From: Pseudomonas sp. 10S4 | GTDB taxonomy: Bacteria > Pseudomonadota > Gammaproteobacteria > Pseudomonadales > Pseudomonadaceae | Assembly (NCBI RefSeq): GCF_034344865.1 | Contig: NZ_CP133774.1 | Location: forward strand, 1,798,001-1,862,000 | Reading direction: 5' to 3' | Length of the DNA: 64,000 nt | Shown: positions 53,867-62,725 of the stretch, piece by piece | Numbering within the stretch: the stretch's first letter is position 1 | Layout: each line of letters opens with the position of its first letter | Translations under genes and position numbers: made by a program | Notes under the pieces: generated by a model | Seen by the model: the letters and a program-made list of their open reading frames with translations, nothing else | Told to the model about the DNA's origin: nothing | Database searches by the model: none

Positions 53867-55393
53867 TTACCCTGTCGAACCCACTCCGGATGTGGTCCGC
53901 AACCGTCCTTCCAACCTGCGCTTCAACCCCCGCGCCTCAATCAGCAACTTCGAACCCTTGGCCGCATTCGCCCGGCCCCACTCCTCAAGCAGTTCCAGAC
54001 ACGAATGGTCGATGTAGCTCAGGTTATTGAGCGGCACATGCACCGTCGTGCCGGCCGGAATGGTGCCCAGCACCTGGGTCAACGCCGGTACCTTGAGAAA
54101 GGTCGCCGCGCCGATCAGCCGCAACTCCATTTCGCCGTCCTTGGGCAGGTCGATCAGGCTGATCTTCAGCCGTGAAGCCTTCCAGGCCAGTTTCGCCAGG
54201 GTCAGGCCGAAGCCGATCAGCACGCCAGTCAGCAGGTCGGTGAAGATGATCGCCAGGGCAGTCGCCGCATAGGTGAACATCGGCATCCGGCCATAACGCC
54301 CCAAGCCGCGAAAGGCCTTGAGGTCCACCAGTTTGAAACCGGTGGAGACCAAAACACCGGCCAGGCTCGCCACCGGAATGCTTTGCAGCACGCTGGACAG
54401 CAACAGCACGAACGCCAGCAACCACAGACCATGGAAGATCGCCGACATTCGTGTGGTCGCGCCGGCCTGGACGTTAGCCGAGCTGCGCACGATTACCCCG
54501 GTCATTGGCAATGCACCGAGCAAACCGCAGAGCATGTTGCCCACGCCTTGCGCCGACAACTCCCGGTCGAAGTCCGAACGCTGGCCGCTGTGCATGCGGT
54601 CGACGGCGGCGGCCGAGAGCAGGGTTTCGGCGCTGGCGATGAAGGCCACGGCAAACGCGGCGATCAGCAGCGTCGGGTCAGCCAGGTTGAGCAAGTCCGC
54701 GGGTTTGAGCCAGTCGATGGCTTCAGCCAGGTTGGCCGGGACCTCCACGCGTTTGACCTGCAAGGCGAGCATCAGGCTGGCAACCGTCGCCAGACCGACA
54801 CCAAGCAAGGCACCGGGAATGAATCGTAGCGAGTGCGGGCGGAATTTTTCCCACAGCCACATCACCGCAATCGTCGACAGTCCAAGCAAACCGGCCTGCC
54901 AGCCCAAGGATGGCAAGGCCTGAGCCACGGCGGCAGGGAACGCTGCGAGGTTATCCAGCCCTGACGGTTTGGGCACGGCGTCGAGCATCACATGCACTTG
55001 TGACAGCACGATCAACACGCCAATCCCGGCGAGCATGCCGTAGACCACCGCTGGCGCCGTCACCCGAAACCAGCAGCCCAGTTTCAAACGACCGGCCACC
55101 AGTTGCAGAAAACCGGCCAGCAGCAAAATCGGCCCGAGCATGGCGATACCGTGTTGGCGCACCAGCTCGAATACCAACACGGCCAGGCCCGCCGCCGGGC
55201 CGCTGACTTGCAACGGTGAGCCGGCAATCCAGCCCACCACCAAGCCACCGATGATCCCGGTGATCAGGCCTTTGGCCGGCGGCAAACCCGAGGCGATGGC
55301 GATGCCCATGCACAAGGGCAGGGCCACCAGAAACACCACCACCGAAGCCAGCAGCTCCCGTGGCAAAACAGCTTTTAGTTGCGCAGCACGCAT
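53867..55393 (-). CDS. SulP family inorganic anion transporter
   Basis: A 508-residue transporter with about 12-14 membrane segments and a C-terminal STAS domain from about residue 410 (GAATFLKVPALTQVLGTIPA, LSYIDHSCLELLEEWG). The N-terminal segment VVFLVALPLCMGIAIASGLPPAKGLITGIIGG is the SulP signature region. Next to carbonic anhydrase, it may import bicarbonate, as in SulP-CA pairs elsewhere; sulfate is the alternative. 90 bases separate it from the carbonic anhydrase start side, so one transcript is likely. Confidence 0.9.
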   Translation of the reverse strand: MRAAQLKAVLPRELLASVVVFLVALPLCMGIAIASGLPPAKGLITGIIGGLVVGWIAGSPLQVSGPAAGLAVLVFELVRQHGIAMLGPILLLAGFLQLVAGRLKLGCWFRVTAPAVVYGMLAGIGVLIVLSQVHVMLDAVPKPSGLDNLAAFPAAVAQALPSLGWQAGLLGLSTIAVMWLWEKFRPHSLRFIPGALLGVGLATVASLMLALQVKRVEVPANLAEAIDWLKPADLLNLADPTLLIAAFAVAFIASAETLLSAAAVDRMHSGQRSDFDRELSAQGVGNMLCGLLGALPMTGVIVRSSANVQAGATTRMSAIFHGLWLLAFVLLLSSVLQSIPVASLAGVLVSTGFKLVDLKAFRGLGRYGRMPMFTYAATALAIIFTDLLTGVLIGFGLTLAKLAWKASRLKISLIDLPKDGEMELRLIGAATFLKVPALTQVLGTIPAGTTVHVPLNNLSYIDHSCLELLEEWGRANAAKGSKLLIEARGLKRRLEGRLRTTSGVGSTG

Positions 55394-55483
55394 AGGGATT
55401 CTCCCGAAGTTTTTTCAGGCATGGCGAAGCCAGGCTGCTCAATCGGCAGCCTCGGCTAAACCACACAACGATTTAGGAGGTTT

Positions 55484-56214
55484 TTAGAAGCGCGCTTTGG
55501 GCGTCGCCACCGGAATCGGATGGCTGCCATCGAGCGGCAGGAAACGACCCTGATCCGCGTCGTACGCTTTGATTTCGCTGGTTTCGATGCTGTAGACCCA
55601 GCCATGGATAAACAGCTGACCGTTGGCCATGCGCGAGGCCACCGATGGGTGTGTGCGCAGATGCTGCAACTGGGCGATCACATTCTCTTCGGTGAGGATG
55701 TGCATGCTTTCGTTTTCGTCAGCGCAATGGCAGTTTTCCTGGACCATGGTTTTCGCCACTTCGGCATGCCGCAGCCAGGCTTTGACCGTGGGCATTTTTT
55801 CCAGGCTCTGCGGGTTGAGTACCGCGCGCATGGCGCCGCAATCGGAATGGCCGCAAATGATGATGTGTTGCACGCCGAGGGCCAGCACCGCGTATTCGAT
55901 CGCGGTGGAAACGCCGCCGTTCATTTGCCCATAAGGTGGCACAACGTTGCCGACGTTACGGGTCACGAACAGATCGCCAGGGGCGCTTTGGGTGATCAGT
56001 TCAGGAACGATGCGCGAATCGGCGCAGGCGATGAACATCGCTCTCGGGCTCTGGGCTGTGGCGAGTTTTTGAAGAGCTCTTCCTGCTGTGGAAAGACCTC
56101 GTGATGAAAATGCAAAAAGCCGTCAACGATATGCTTCAGCGCTGCATCGGCGGACTCCGCCTCGGGGTGGGCTGAAACCGACGCAGCCAACGGCTGTTTA
56201 TCCTTGTCACTCAT
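55484..56214 (-). CDS. Beta-class carbonic anhydrase (one-base frameshift)
   Basis: Interconverts CO2 and bicarbonate; 243 residues when corrected. The N-terminus (MSDKDKQPLAASVSAHPEAE to PQQEELFK) reads in one frame; the T run at 56066-56070 (A on the coding strand) is one base short. Restoring it gives FKKLATAQSPRAMFIACADSR. Zinc ligands are the Cys and Asp of CADSR and the His and Cys of CGHSDCGAM. It is coupled to SulP downstream, suggesting bicarbonate supply or pH control. Confidence 0.93.
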
Positions 56215-56456
56215 GATTCATCCTCTTTGACGGAGATTGGGAAGTGTCCCGTTTTGTCCGATATGAAGCCAGTGGCTGTTTAAAAAAATCCAGGTCGCAG
56301 ATCTCGACCCGTCAGTCACTCGATGAACAAGGTAGCCGGCGAAACTTAACTCAAACTGAATAAACCGCTCTAGAACGCACGTTCCAGGTCGCAAAAAACG
56401 TGACCGGGAATGACGGCGGCGGGTGTTTCCACTACTCAACCATAGGCCAATTGTCC

Positions 56457-57515
56457 TCAAATCAATGACATTTGGCGACCCGGTGGACAGAAGGCGTCGC
56501 AGTCCAGATTAAACCCTTCACGACGATTGAGCCCCAAGCGTTTGATGGTTTTGGCAAAGCGTTGCGCCAACAGGTCGGCGAATGGCCCTTCACCGCGCAT
56601 CCGCGCACCAAACCGGCTGTCGTAGAGCTCGCCGCCACGACTCTGCCGAATCAGGCTCAACACATGAGCCGCGCGCTGCGGGTAGTGGGCGGCCAGCCAT
56701 TCTTCGAACAACGGCGCCACTTCCAGGGGCAAGCGCAACATCATGTAGGCCGCGCTCTGGGCACCGGCCGCGTGGGCCTCGGTGAGCAGGCTTTCGAGTT
56801 CGCTGTCATTGATCATTGGAATCATCGGCGAGCACAAAACCCCCACCGGAATCCCGGCTTCGCGCATCACCCGAATGGCTCGTAATCGGGCCTTGGGCGC
56901 AGCGGCCCGGGGTTCGAGGATGCGTTTGAGTTCGTCGTCGAGTGTGGTGAGGCTGATCATCACGGCCACCAGGTTTTGCCGGGCGAGTTCAACCAGCAGA
57001 TCCAGATCACGAAGAATCAGCGAACCTTTAGTGATGATGGTCACCGGATGACGGTAACGCAGCAGCACTTCCAGGGTTTGGCGGGTGATTTTGTGTTCGC
57101 GTTCGATGGGCTGATACGGATCGGTGTTGGAACCCAGGTTGATCGGCGCGCATTGATAGCCGCGCTTGGAGAGTTGCTCCTCCAGCACGTCTGCAGCGTT
57201 GGTCTTGGCGATCAGTTTGGTTTCGAAATCCAGCCCCGGCGACATGTCCCAATAGGCGTGACTGGGCCGCGCGTAGCAATAGATGCAACCGTGCTCGCAG
57301 CCGCGATAAGGATTGATCGAGCGGTCGAAGGGCAAGTCCGGCGAGGTGTTGCGGGTGATGATGGTTTTCGCCGTCTCGATGCGCACTTCGGTGCCTTGGG
57401 TGACCGGCGCTTCCTGGTACCAGCCATCGTCCTCGGCCACCGAACGGTTCGGTGCGAAGCGGTTGTGCGGGTTGGTCGCGGTGCCGCGACCGCGTGGCGG
57501 AAGAGGAGTGGACAT
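56457..57515 (-). CDS. PA0069-family radical SAM protein
   Basis: A 352-residue radical SAM protein of the spore-photoproduct-lyase-related PA0069 family. The iron-sulfur motif CEHGCIYCY is at residues 73-81 (CxxxCxxC). Conserved flanks are SINPYRGCEHG, YARPSHAYWDM and LGSNTDPYQPIE, with a C-terminal CPPGRQMSLI. The reaction is unknown; DNA repair and nucleic-acid modification are only suggestions by homology. It is an isolated gene with about 240 non-coding bases on its right-end side toward carbonic anhydrase. Confidence 0.9.
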   Translation of the reverse strand: MSTPLPPRGRGTATNPHNRFAPNRSVAEDDGWYQEAPVTQGTEVRIETAKTIITRNTSPDLPFDRSINPYRGCEHGCIYCYARPSHAYWDMSPGLDFETKLIAKTNAADVLEEQLSKRGYQCAPINLGSNTDPYQPIEREHKITRQTLEVLLRYRHPVTIITKGSLILRDLDLLVELARQNLVAVMISLTTLDDELKRILEPRAAAPKARLRAIRVMREAGIPVGVLCSPMIPMINDSELESLLTEAHAAGAQSAAYMMLRLPLEVAPLFEEWLAAHYPQRAAHVLSLIRQSRGGELYDSRFGARMRGEGPFADLLAQRFAKTIKRLGLNRREGFNLDCDAFCPPGRQMSLI

Positions 57516-57585
57516 GAAAACGCCTCGATACTGGTTTTATATACAGTAACGAGGCGTCGTTCATCTGGCTAGTGCCGCTGGGCGA

Positions 57586-58890
57586 TCAGTTCTTCTGGGT
57601 GACCTGCCCCAGATCGTCGCCCGAGGTGGTTTTCATATCGTCCTTGCGCAGATCGGCCACGGTGCTTGCCTTGACGGGCTCGCCCTTGTTACCCCAACTG
57701 CTGCGAATGAAACTGACCACATCCGCCACTTCCTGATCCGACAACCGCCAGGCAAACGCTGGCATGGTGAAGGTCGACGGTGCCGTGTGAGTCGCCGGCA
57801 AGGTGCCGCCCTTGAGCACAACGTTAATCAGCGACGTCGGGTCTTGCGACTGCAACACCGGATTGCCCGCCAGCGCCGGGAACACTCGCGTGTAACCATG
57901 CCCGTCGGTACGGTGACAGGCCGCACAGTTGTCGATGTACACCGAGGCGCCAGGCTTGCTGTCATCACCCTTCCACAGCGCTTGGGCGACTTGTTTGTCG
58001 TACTTATGTGGCTGGTCGTTGGGGTCATTGGCCGGCAGGGACTTGAGGTAACGGGCAATTGCGGTCAGGTCGGCGTCGGTCATGTATTGCATGCTGTGGG
58101 TCACCACATCGCTCATGCCACCGAATACCGCACTGCGGTCGCTGCGCCCGGTCTTGAGGAATTGCACCAGTTGCGCCTCGCTCCAGCTGCCGAGGCCGTC
58201 CTTGTGGTCGCCGCGCAGGCTTTTCGCGATCCAGCCTTCCAGCGGCGCGCTGCCTGACAGAAAGGTGCTGCCATCGCCGGCATTCAGGGATTTTTCCTGC
58301 ATGGTCAGGGCTCTTGGCGTATGGCATGCGCCGCAATGTCCCAGGCCTTCCACCAGATAAGCCCCACGGCTGACTACCGCATCAGCGCCCGGTGCGGCTT
58401 TGTAATCCGCCACGGCCGGGGCAAACATCCAGCGCCAGCCCATCAGCGGCCAACGCATGCTCAAAGGCCAGGGAATGTCGCTGGCCTTGTTCTCCTGGGC
58501 GACCGGCGCCACGCCGTGTATGAAGTAGGCGTACAAGGCCTGCATGTCGGGTTCGGTGACGCTGGCGTAGGACGGATACGGCATCGCCGGGTACAAGGTG
58601 CTGCCGTTTTTGGCGACACCGTGGCGTACGGCTTTGTCGAAATCTTCGAAGCTGTAGTCGCCGAGGCCGGTTTTATCCGGAGTGATGTTGGTCGAGTAGA
58701 TCGTCCCGATTGGCGTTTCCATCGGCAGACCGCCGGCGAACGGCTTGCCGTCCTTCGCGGTGTGGCAGGCGATACAGTCACCGGCCCGGGCAAGGTATTC
58801 GCCTTGTTTGATCAGGTTTTGATCAACTTCTGCGGCGTTGATCGAGGCACTGCCGAGCAGGGCGAAGGTCGCGATAACGAGTGCTTTCAT
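57586..58890 (-). CDS. Triheme cytochrome c subunit of membrane gluconate-type dehydrogenase
   Basis: A 434-residue protein with a signal peptide (ending NAAEV, about residue 20) and three heme sites: CIACH at 39-43, CGACH at about 185 and CAACH at about 322. It carries electrons from the flavoprotein subunit to ubiquinone and anchors the complex at the membrane. It is 12 bases after the GMC gene in a three-gene operon. Gluconate 2-dehydrogenase or 2-ketogluconate dehydrogenase are both possible; the family also serves alcohol and sugar oxidation. Confidence 0.9.
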   Translation of the reverse strand: MKALVIATFALLGSASINAAEVDQNLIKQGEYLARAGDCIACHTAKDGKPFAGGLPMETPIGTIYSTNITPDKTGLGDYSFEDFDKAVRHGVAKNGSTLYPAMPYPSYASVTEPDMQALYAYFIHGVAPVAQENKASDIPWPLSMRWPLMGWRWMFAPAVADYKAAPGADAVVSRGAYLVEGLGHCGACHTPRALTMQEKSLNAGDGSTFLSGSAPLEGWIAKSLRGDHKDGLGSWSEAQLVQFLKTGRSDRSAVFGGMSDVVTHSMQYMTDADLTAIARYLKSLPANDPNDQPHKYDKQVAQALWKGDDSKPGASVYIDNCAACHRTDGHGYTRVFPALAGNPVLQSQDPTSLINVVLKGGTLPATHTAPSTFTMPAFAWRLSDQEVADVVSFIRSSWGNKGEPVKASTVADLRKDDMKTTSGDDLGQVTQKN

Positions 58891-58902
58891 GGTTATCGCT
58901 CC

Positions 58903-60687
58903 TTAAGCCTGAACCAGCGGGCCGGGGTTTTTCAGGTACTGCTCGCGGATCGCCCGCGCCGACCAGTAGGTCAACGCAGCCACCAGGCCTGTAGGGTTGT
59001 AACCCAAGCCTTGTGGGAAAGCCGACGCCCCAGGGACGAACACGTTGTGCACGTCCCAGCTCTGCAAGTAACGGTTCAGGGCGCTGGTTTTCGGGTTCGT
59101 GCCCATGATCGCGCCACCGTTGAGGTGGGTGGTCTGGTAGGCCGCGGTGTTGAAGTGATCACCGACCTGCTTGCCGATCACGGCGATAGCTTTGGGGCCC
59201 ATCGCTTCGGCGATCTTGCCCATTTTTTCGACCATGAAGCGGTTCATCTTGATGTCGTTTTCCTGCCAGTCGAAGGTCATCCGCAGCAGCGGCAAGCCGT
59301 AGGCATCGCGGTATACCGGGTCGAGATCCAGGTAGTTGCCGCGGTAGGACTGATGCGCGCCGTGTGAGTCCATCGACACCTGGTGGGTGTAGTAATCGGC
59401 GGTGGCGCGTTTCCACGCACTGCCCCAGGCCGGCGTGCCCGGCGGGTTCGAGGTCCCGGAGATTGGGCGGCTGCCGGCCTGGTTGACCCACATCGGCGAG
59501 CCGCCGACGAAGCCATGCGGCCCGTGGTCGAAGTTGTCGGCGTTGAAGTCATCGATCGCCACGCCGTTGCCGCCAGCCCCGATGAAGTTGTTGGTGTGGG
59601 TGTCCTTGTCGAAGAACGCCTTGATCGTGGCCATGTTCTGGTAGGCGAAGTTCTTGCCGACCACGCCTTCACCGCTGATCGGGTCGTAAGGCTTGCCGAT
59701 GCCGGAGAGCAACATCAACCGCACGTTGTGGAACTGGAACGCGCCGAGGATCACCAGATCGGCCGGCTGCTCGATCTCCCGGCCCTGGCCATCGATGTAG
59801 GTCACGCCGGTGGCTTTGGTCTTGGTGCTGTCGAGGTTGACCCGCAACACGTGGGAATTGGGCCGCAGTTCGAAATTCGGCAGCGGCTTGAGCGCCGGCA
59901 GAATGTTCACGTTGGGCGATGCCTTGGAGTACATGTAGCAAACGTAACCGCTGCAAAAACCGCAGAAGTTACACGGGCCCATTTGGGCGCCGTAGGGGTT
60001 GGTGTACGGGCCTGAGGTATTGGCCGACGGCAGGTTGTAGGGTTTGTAACCCACGGCTGTGGCCGCTTTCTGGAACAGCTGTGCGGAGACCGTATTTTTC
60101 TGGGATTCCAGCGGGAACGGGTTCGAGCGATCCGGTGCGTAAGGGTTGCCGCCCTTGCCTTCGCCGACCCGTTGACCGTTCACCGTCCAGGCTTGACCCG
60201 ACGTACCGAACACCTTTTCGGCGTAATCGAAGAACGGCTCCAGCTCTTCATAGCTGACGCCGAAGTCCTGGATGGTCATGTCCTTGGGAATGAAGTGTTT
60301 GCCGTAGCGTTCTTCGTAGTGACTGCGCATCCGCAACTCGATCGGGTCGACCCGAAAGTGCACGCCCGACCAATGCAGCCCCGCGCCGCCCACACCGTTA
60401 CCGGGCAGGAAAGCGCCGAGTTGGCGGTTCGGCAGTGCGATGTCATTCACGCTATGGCGAATGGTCACGGTCTCTTTGGAGATGTCCTGGAAGAGTTTCT
60501 TGCGAACGCTGTAGGTAAGTTCGTCGATCACCTGGGGATAGTTGCCGTCGGGGTAGGTGTCCTGCATCGGTCCGCGCTCCAGCGCCAACACGTTCAGGCC
60601 TGCTTCTGTCAGTTCTTTGGCCATGATCGCGCCGGTCCAGCCAAAACCGACGATGACTGCGTCGACCTTCTTCATAACTGTTGCCAT
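58903..60687 (-). CDS. GMC oxidoreductase, flavoprotein subunit of gluconate-type dehydrogenase
   Basis: A 594-residue flavoprotein. The FAD-binding Rossmann motif is VIVGFGWTGAIMAKELTEAG at about residues 12-31, with the GMC signatures GNGVGGAGLHWSGV and GASAFPQGLGYNPTGL. The His/Asn catalytic pair lies in TTHLNGG and NPTG. A Cys-rich patch CNFCGFCSGYVC near residue 240 fits the [3Fe-4S] site known in the related FAD-glucose dehydrogenase. It oxidises an aldonate or sugar in the periplasm, exported by the Tat signal of subunit 3. The stop and the cytochrome start are 12 bases apart. Confidence 0.92.
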   Translation of the reverse strand: MATVMKKVDAVIVGFGWTGAIMAKELTEAGLNVLALERGPMQDTYPDGNYPQVIDELTYSVRKKLFQDISKETVTIRHSVNDIALPNRQLGAFLPGNGVGGAGLHWSGVHFRVDPIELRMRSHYEERYGKHFIPKDMTIQDFGVSYEELEPFFDYAEKVFGTSGQAWTVNGQRVGEGKGGNPYAPDRSNPFPLESQKNTVSAQLFQKAATAVGYKPYNLPSANTSGPYTNPYGAQMGPCNFCGFCSGYVCYMYSKASPNVNILPALKPLPNFELRPNSHVLRVNLDSTKTKATGVTYIDGQGREIEQPADLVILGAFQFHNVRLMLLSGIGKPYDPISGEGVVGKNFAYQNMATIKAFFDKDTHTNNFIGAGGNGVAIDDFNADNFDHGPHGFVGGSPMWVNQAGSRPISGTSNPPGTPAWGSAWKRATADYYTHQVSMDSHGAHQSYRGNYLDLDPVYRDAYGLPLLRMTFDWQENDIKMNRFMVEKMGKIAEAMGPKAIAVIGKQVGDHFNTAAYQTTHLNGGAIMGTNPKTSALNRYLQSWDVHNVFVPGASAFPQGLGYNPTGLVAALTYWSARAIREQYLKNPGPLVQA

Positions 60688-60689
60688 GC

Positions 60690-61431
60690 TTATGCCCTCT
60701 CGCCGCGAATCGAAACTGCCGGGAAGGGGTATTGCTCGTTGCGTTCCACCCAGTCCATGAAATCGGCGCGGGCGCCGGGGAAGCCGATCATGGTCCAGCC
60801 GACCATGCCTTTGTTGCCGCCGTGGATCGGGTCGCAGAAGAACCCTTCCTTGGTGTTTTGCAGCAGCAGGTTGAAGAAAATCGTCGACGGAACGCTGTCG
60901 AAGTCAGGTTTTCCGGCTTCGAGTTGCTTCAGTAAATCGTCTCGGGTAGCGCTATCTTGGTCAGCAAATACTTTTCCGTTGACGGTTTTCGACCAGGAAT
61001 CCGTGGCGGCAATGCCCAAGCGATAGATCTCTTTAGGGACGAGTTTGCTCTGCCGAGCCCATTTCCGGCGGGGCGTCGGCGTTGAACGGCCCTTGCATGA
61101 ACCACAGCGCGCCGGCGGCGTACGGCGTGTTCATTTGCCGGTCGATGTATTCCGGCACGCCGGCTTCGAGTGCGCCTGGCCCTTGGGCATCGTTCGGGAT
61201 CAGTTGAGCGACGGCTGCCTTGATGAACGTCCATTCTTCGGCGGTGAAGTAGCTGGGTTCATAGACGCTGGTGCTGGCAGGGGTTTTGCCGGGACTGGAC
61301 GGCGCCGCTTCAGGCGCTGCGAGCAGGACGGAACTGCCCAGCGCGGTGCTGGCGACGGTGACCACCGGGATCAAGGTCAGGGATTTGCGCAAAAACTCAC
61401 GCCGCGGGTTGTCTCGATCTTGATCAGACAT
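60690..61431 (-). CDS. Gluconate 2-dehydrogenase subunit 3, Tat-exported (one-base frameshift)
   Basis: The small subunit, 246 residues when corrected. It carries the Tat signal RREFLRKSLTLIPVVTVAS at the N-terminus and exports the folded flavoprotein with it. After PPEMG the frame breaks near 61055, where an extra base is present; the continuation reads QSKLVPKEIYRLGIAATDSW and ends at 60690. The start is ATG 61431, with GAGG about 9 bases before it. It lies two bases before the GMC gene. Without correction the C-terminal half is lost. Confidence 0.9.
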
Positions 61432-61733
61432 GGGGGTGCACCTCATCAGGCATTGATGGTTTTCAGCCGTTTCAATGAACGGCTTTTCGTTTTGGCAGTG
61501 ATACGGGTGGACGATCAGTGAAAATGGCCACGTAACTGCAAACTTTGGTAACAAATGGTAGCAGGCTAAGAATCAGGATGAAGCGATTCAGCATAAATAA
61601 ACCGGGGTTTTGCGACGAAAGTAGCCTTGGGGTCGATCGATTCACGATTCTTTGACAGTCGGCTCACAGCCCTTTGACTGGTCAAGGTTGAAGCTAGCGT
61701 TATTCATCCGCATCTTTTTCACGGTCGCCCAGC
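61432..61733. other. Divergent promoter region between the dehydrogenase operon and the phosphatase gene
   Basis: 302 bases with no supportable gene. The dyad TTGAC-TG-GTCAA at 61673-61684 lies about 50 bases before the phosphatase ATG and could be an operator. No sigma-54 or AlgU-type promoter recognised. Confidence 0.45.
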
Positions 61734-62381
61734 ATGTCTAAAATCCGTCTTATCCCTGCGATGTGCCTGTCGTTGGTAGCCTTTTTCAATGTGTCGCTGG
61801 CCCTGGCTGACGACACGGTACCTGCGCGGCCTGCCGAATGGGCACAGTCGGTGGAGTCGAAATATAACCTCTACCAAATGTCCCCGACGCTCTACCGCAG
61901 TGCATTGCCGGACAGCGGCGCGGTGCCGCTACTGGAAAAACTCAAGGTTGGAACCGTTATCAACTTCCTGCCTGAGTCGGACAAGAGCTGGTTGTCGACG
62001 CCTGGCATCGACCAGGTGCAGCTGCCTTACCGCACCAATCATGTGGATGACGCTGATGTGCTCAAGGCGCTTCGCGCCATTCAGACCGCCGAGGCCAAAG
62101 GCCCGGTATTGATGCATTGCAAGCACGGCTCTGACCGCACCGGCCTGATGGCGGCCATGTATCGGGTGGTCGTGCAGGGCTGGAGCAAAGAAGACGCCTT
62201 GAATGAAATGACCCAAGGCGGTTTTGGCGACAGTACCCACTTCAAGGACGGCGTTCGCTACATGATGCAGGCCGATGTCGACAAACTGCGCACGGCTCTG
62301 GCCAATGGTGATTGCAGCACCAGCCCGTTCGCCATGTGCTCGATGAAGAGCTGGTTCAAATCGGCAAACGTCGAGAAGTAG
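61734..62381 (+). CDS. Periplasmic dual-specificity/tyrosine phosphatase (TpbA-like)
   Basis: A 215-residue protein with a signal peptide ending LALAD at about residue 25. The cysteine-phosphatase P-loop HCKHGSDRTG places the nucleophile at C129 and Arg at 135. The general-acid Asp is probably in HVDDADV before it. TpbA of P. aeruginosa, a periplasmic phosphatase acting on the diguanylate cyclase TpbB, has a similar plan, but there is no tpbB here, so equivalence is unproven. The gene starts MSKIRLIPAM. Confidence 0.82.
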   Translation: MSKIRLIPAMCLSLVAFFNVSLALADDTVPARPAEWAQSVESKYNLYQMSPTLYRSALPDSGAVPLLEKLKVGTVINFLPESDKSWLSTPGIDQVQLPYRTNHVDDADVLKALRAIQTAEAKGPVLMHCKHGSDRTGLMAAMYRVVVQGWSKEDALNEMTQGGFGDSTHFKDGVRYMMQADVDKLRTALANGDCSTSPFAMCSMKSWFKSANVEK

Positions 62382-62399
62382 GATAAAGGCAGGAGTGTC

Positions 62400-62431
62400 A
62401 CCTTCCACACCATTGCGGCGTGGAAGGTTGT
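62400..62431. terminator. Convergent hairpin between the phosphatase and yheV genes
   Basis: ACCTTCCAC and GTGGAAGGT form a 9-bp stem around an 11-base loop followed by TTGTG. It lies 18 bases after the phosphatase stop and 6 before the yheV stop. Confidence 0.6.
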
Positions 62432-62437
62432 GTTCAC

Positions 62438-62725
62438 TCAGAATTGCTCGTCAGGCTTTTTCTTCAGCTTCGGGTTCGGGAAGAATTGCACCGCCTGAAC
62501 CTTGGCGTCCGGCACTTTCAGCGCCGAAACGTTGACCCGCGTGCCCAATTCCTTGGGCACTGACAGACCTTGCTCATTGAGCGTGTCGGAGTAACCGCAG
62601 GCCACGCACTCACGGTGCGGGACCTCGTCTTCGTTCCACATCATCAATTTGTCCGGCTCGCTGCAGGCCGGGCAAACTGCCCCGGCGATAAAGCGTTTTT
62701 TTGTGATCACAGGCCCCTCGCTCAT
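62438..62725 (-). CDS. YheV family zinc-ribbon protein
   Basis: A 95-residue protein with four zinc cysteines: CPAC at 18-21 and CVAC at 40-43. This matches the YheV/DUF2387 zinc ribbon. The C-terminal half is basic and ends LKKKPDEQF. The role is unknown. It overlaps the prlC stop by four bases and is presumably co-transcribed with prlC, as in other Pseudomonas. Confidence 0.9.
   Translation of the reverse strand: MSEGPVITKKRFIAGAVCPACSEPDKLMMWNEDEVPHRECVACGYSDTLNEQGLSVPKELGTRVNVSALKVPDAKVQAVQFFPNPKLKKKPDEQF

Noticed and set aside
56218..56460. 80-residue ORF between carbonic anhydrase and the radical SAM gene
   Set aside because: No good ribosome site and no recognisable features, and it ends only four bases before the carbonic anhydrase start, where promoter or leader sequence is expected.
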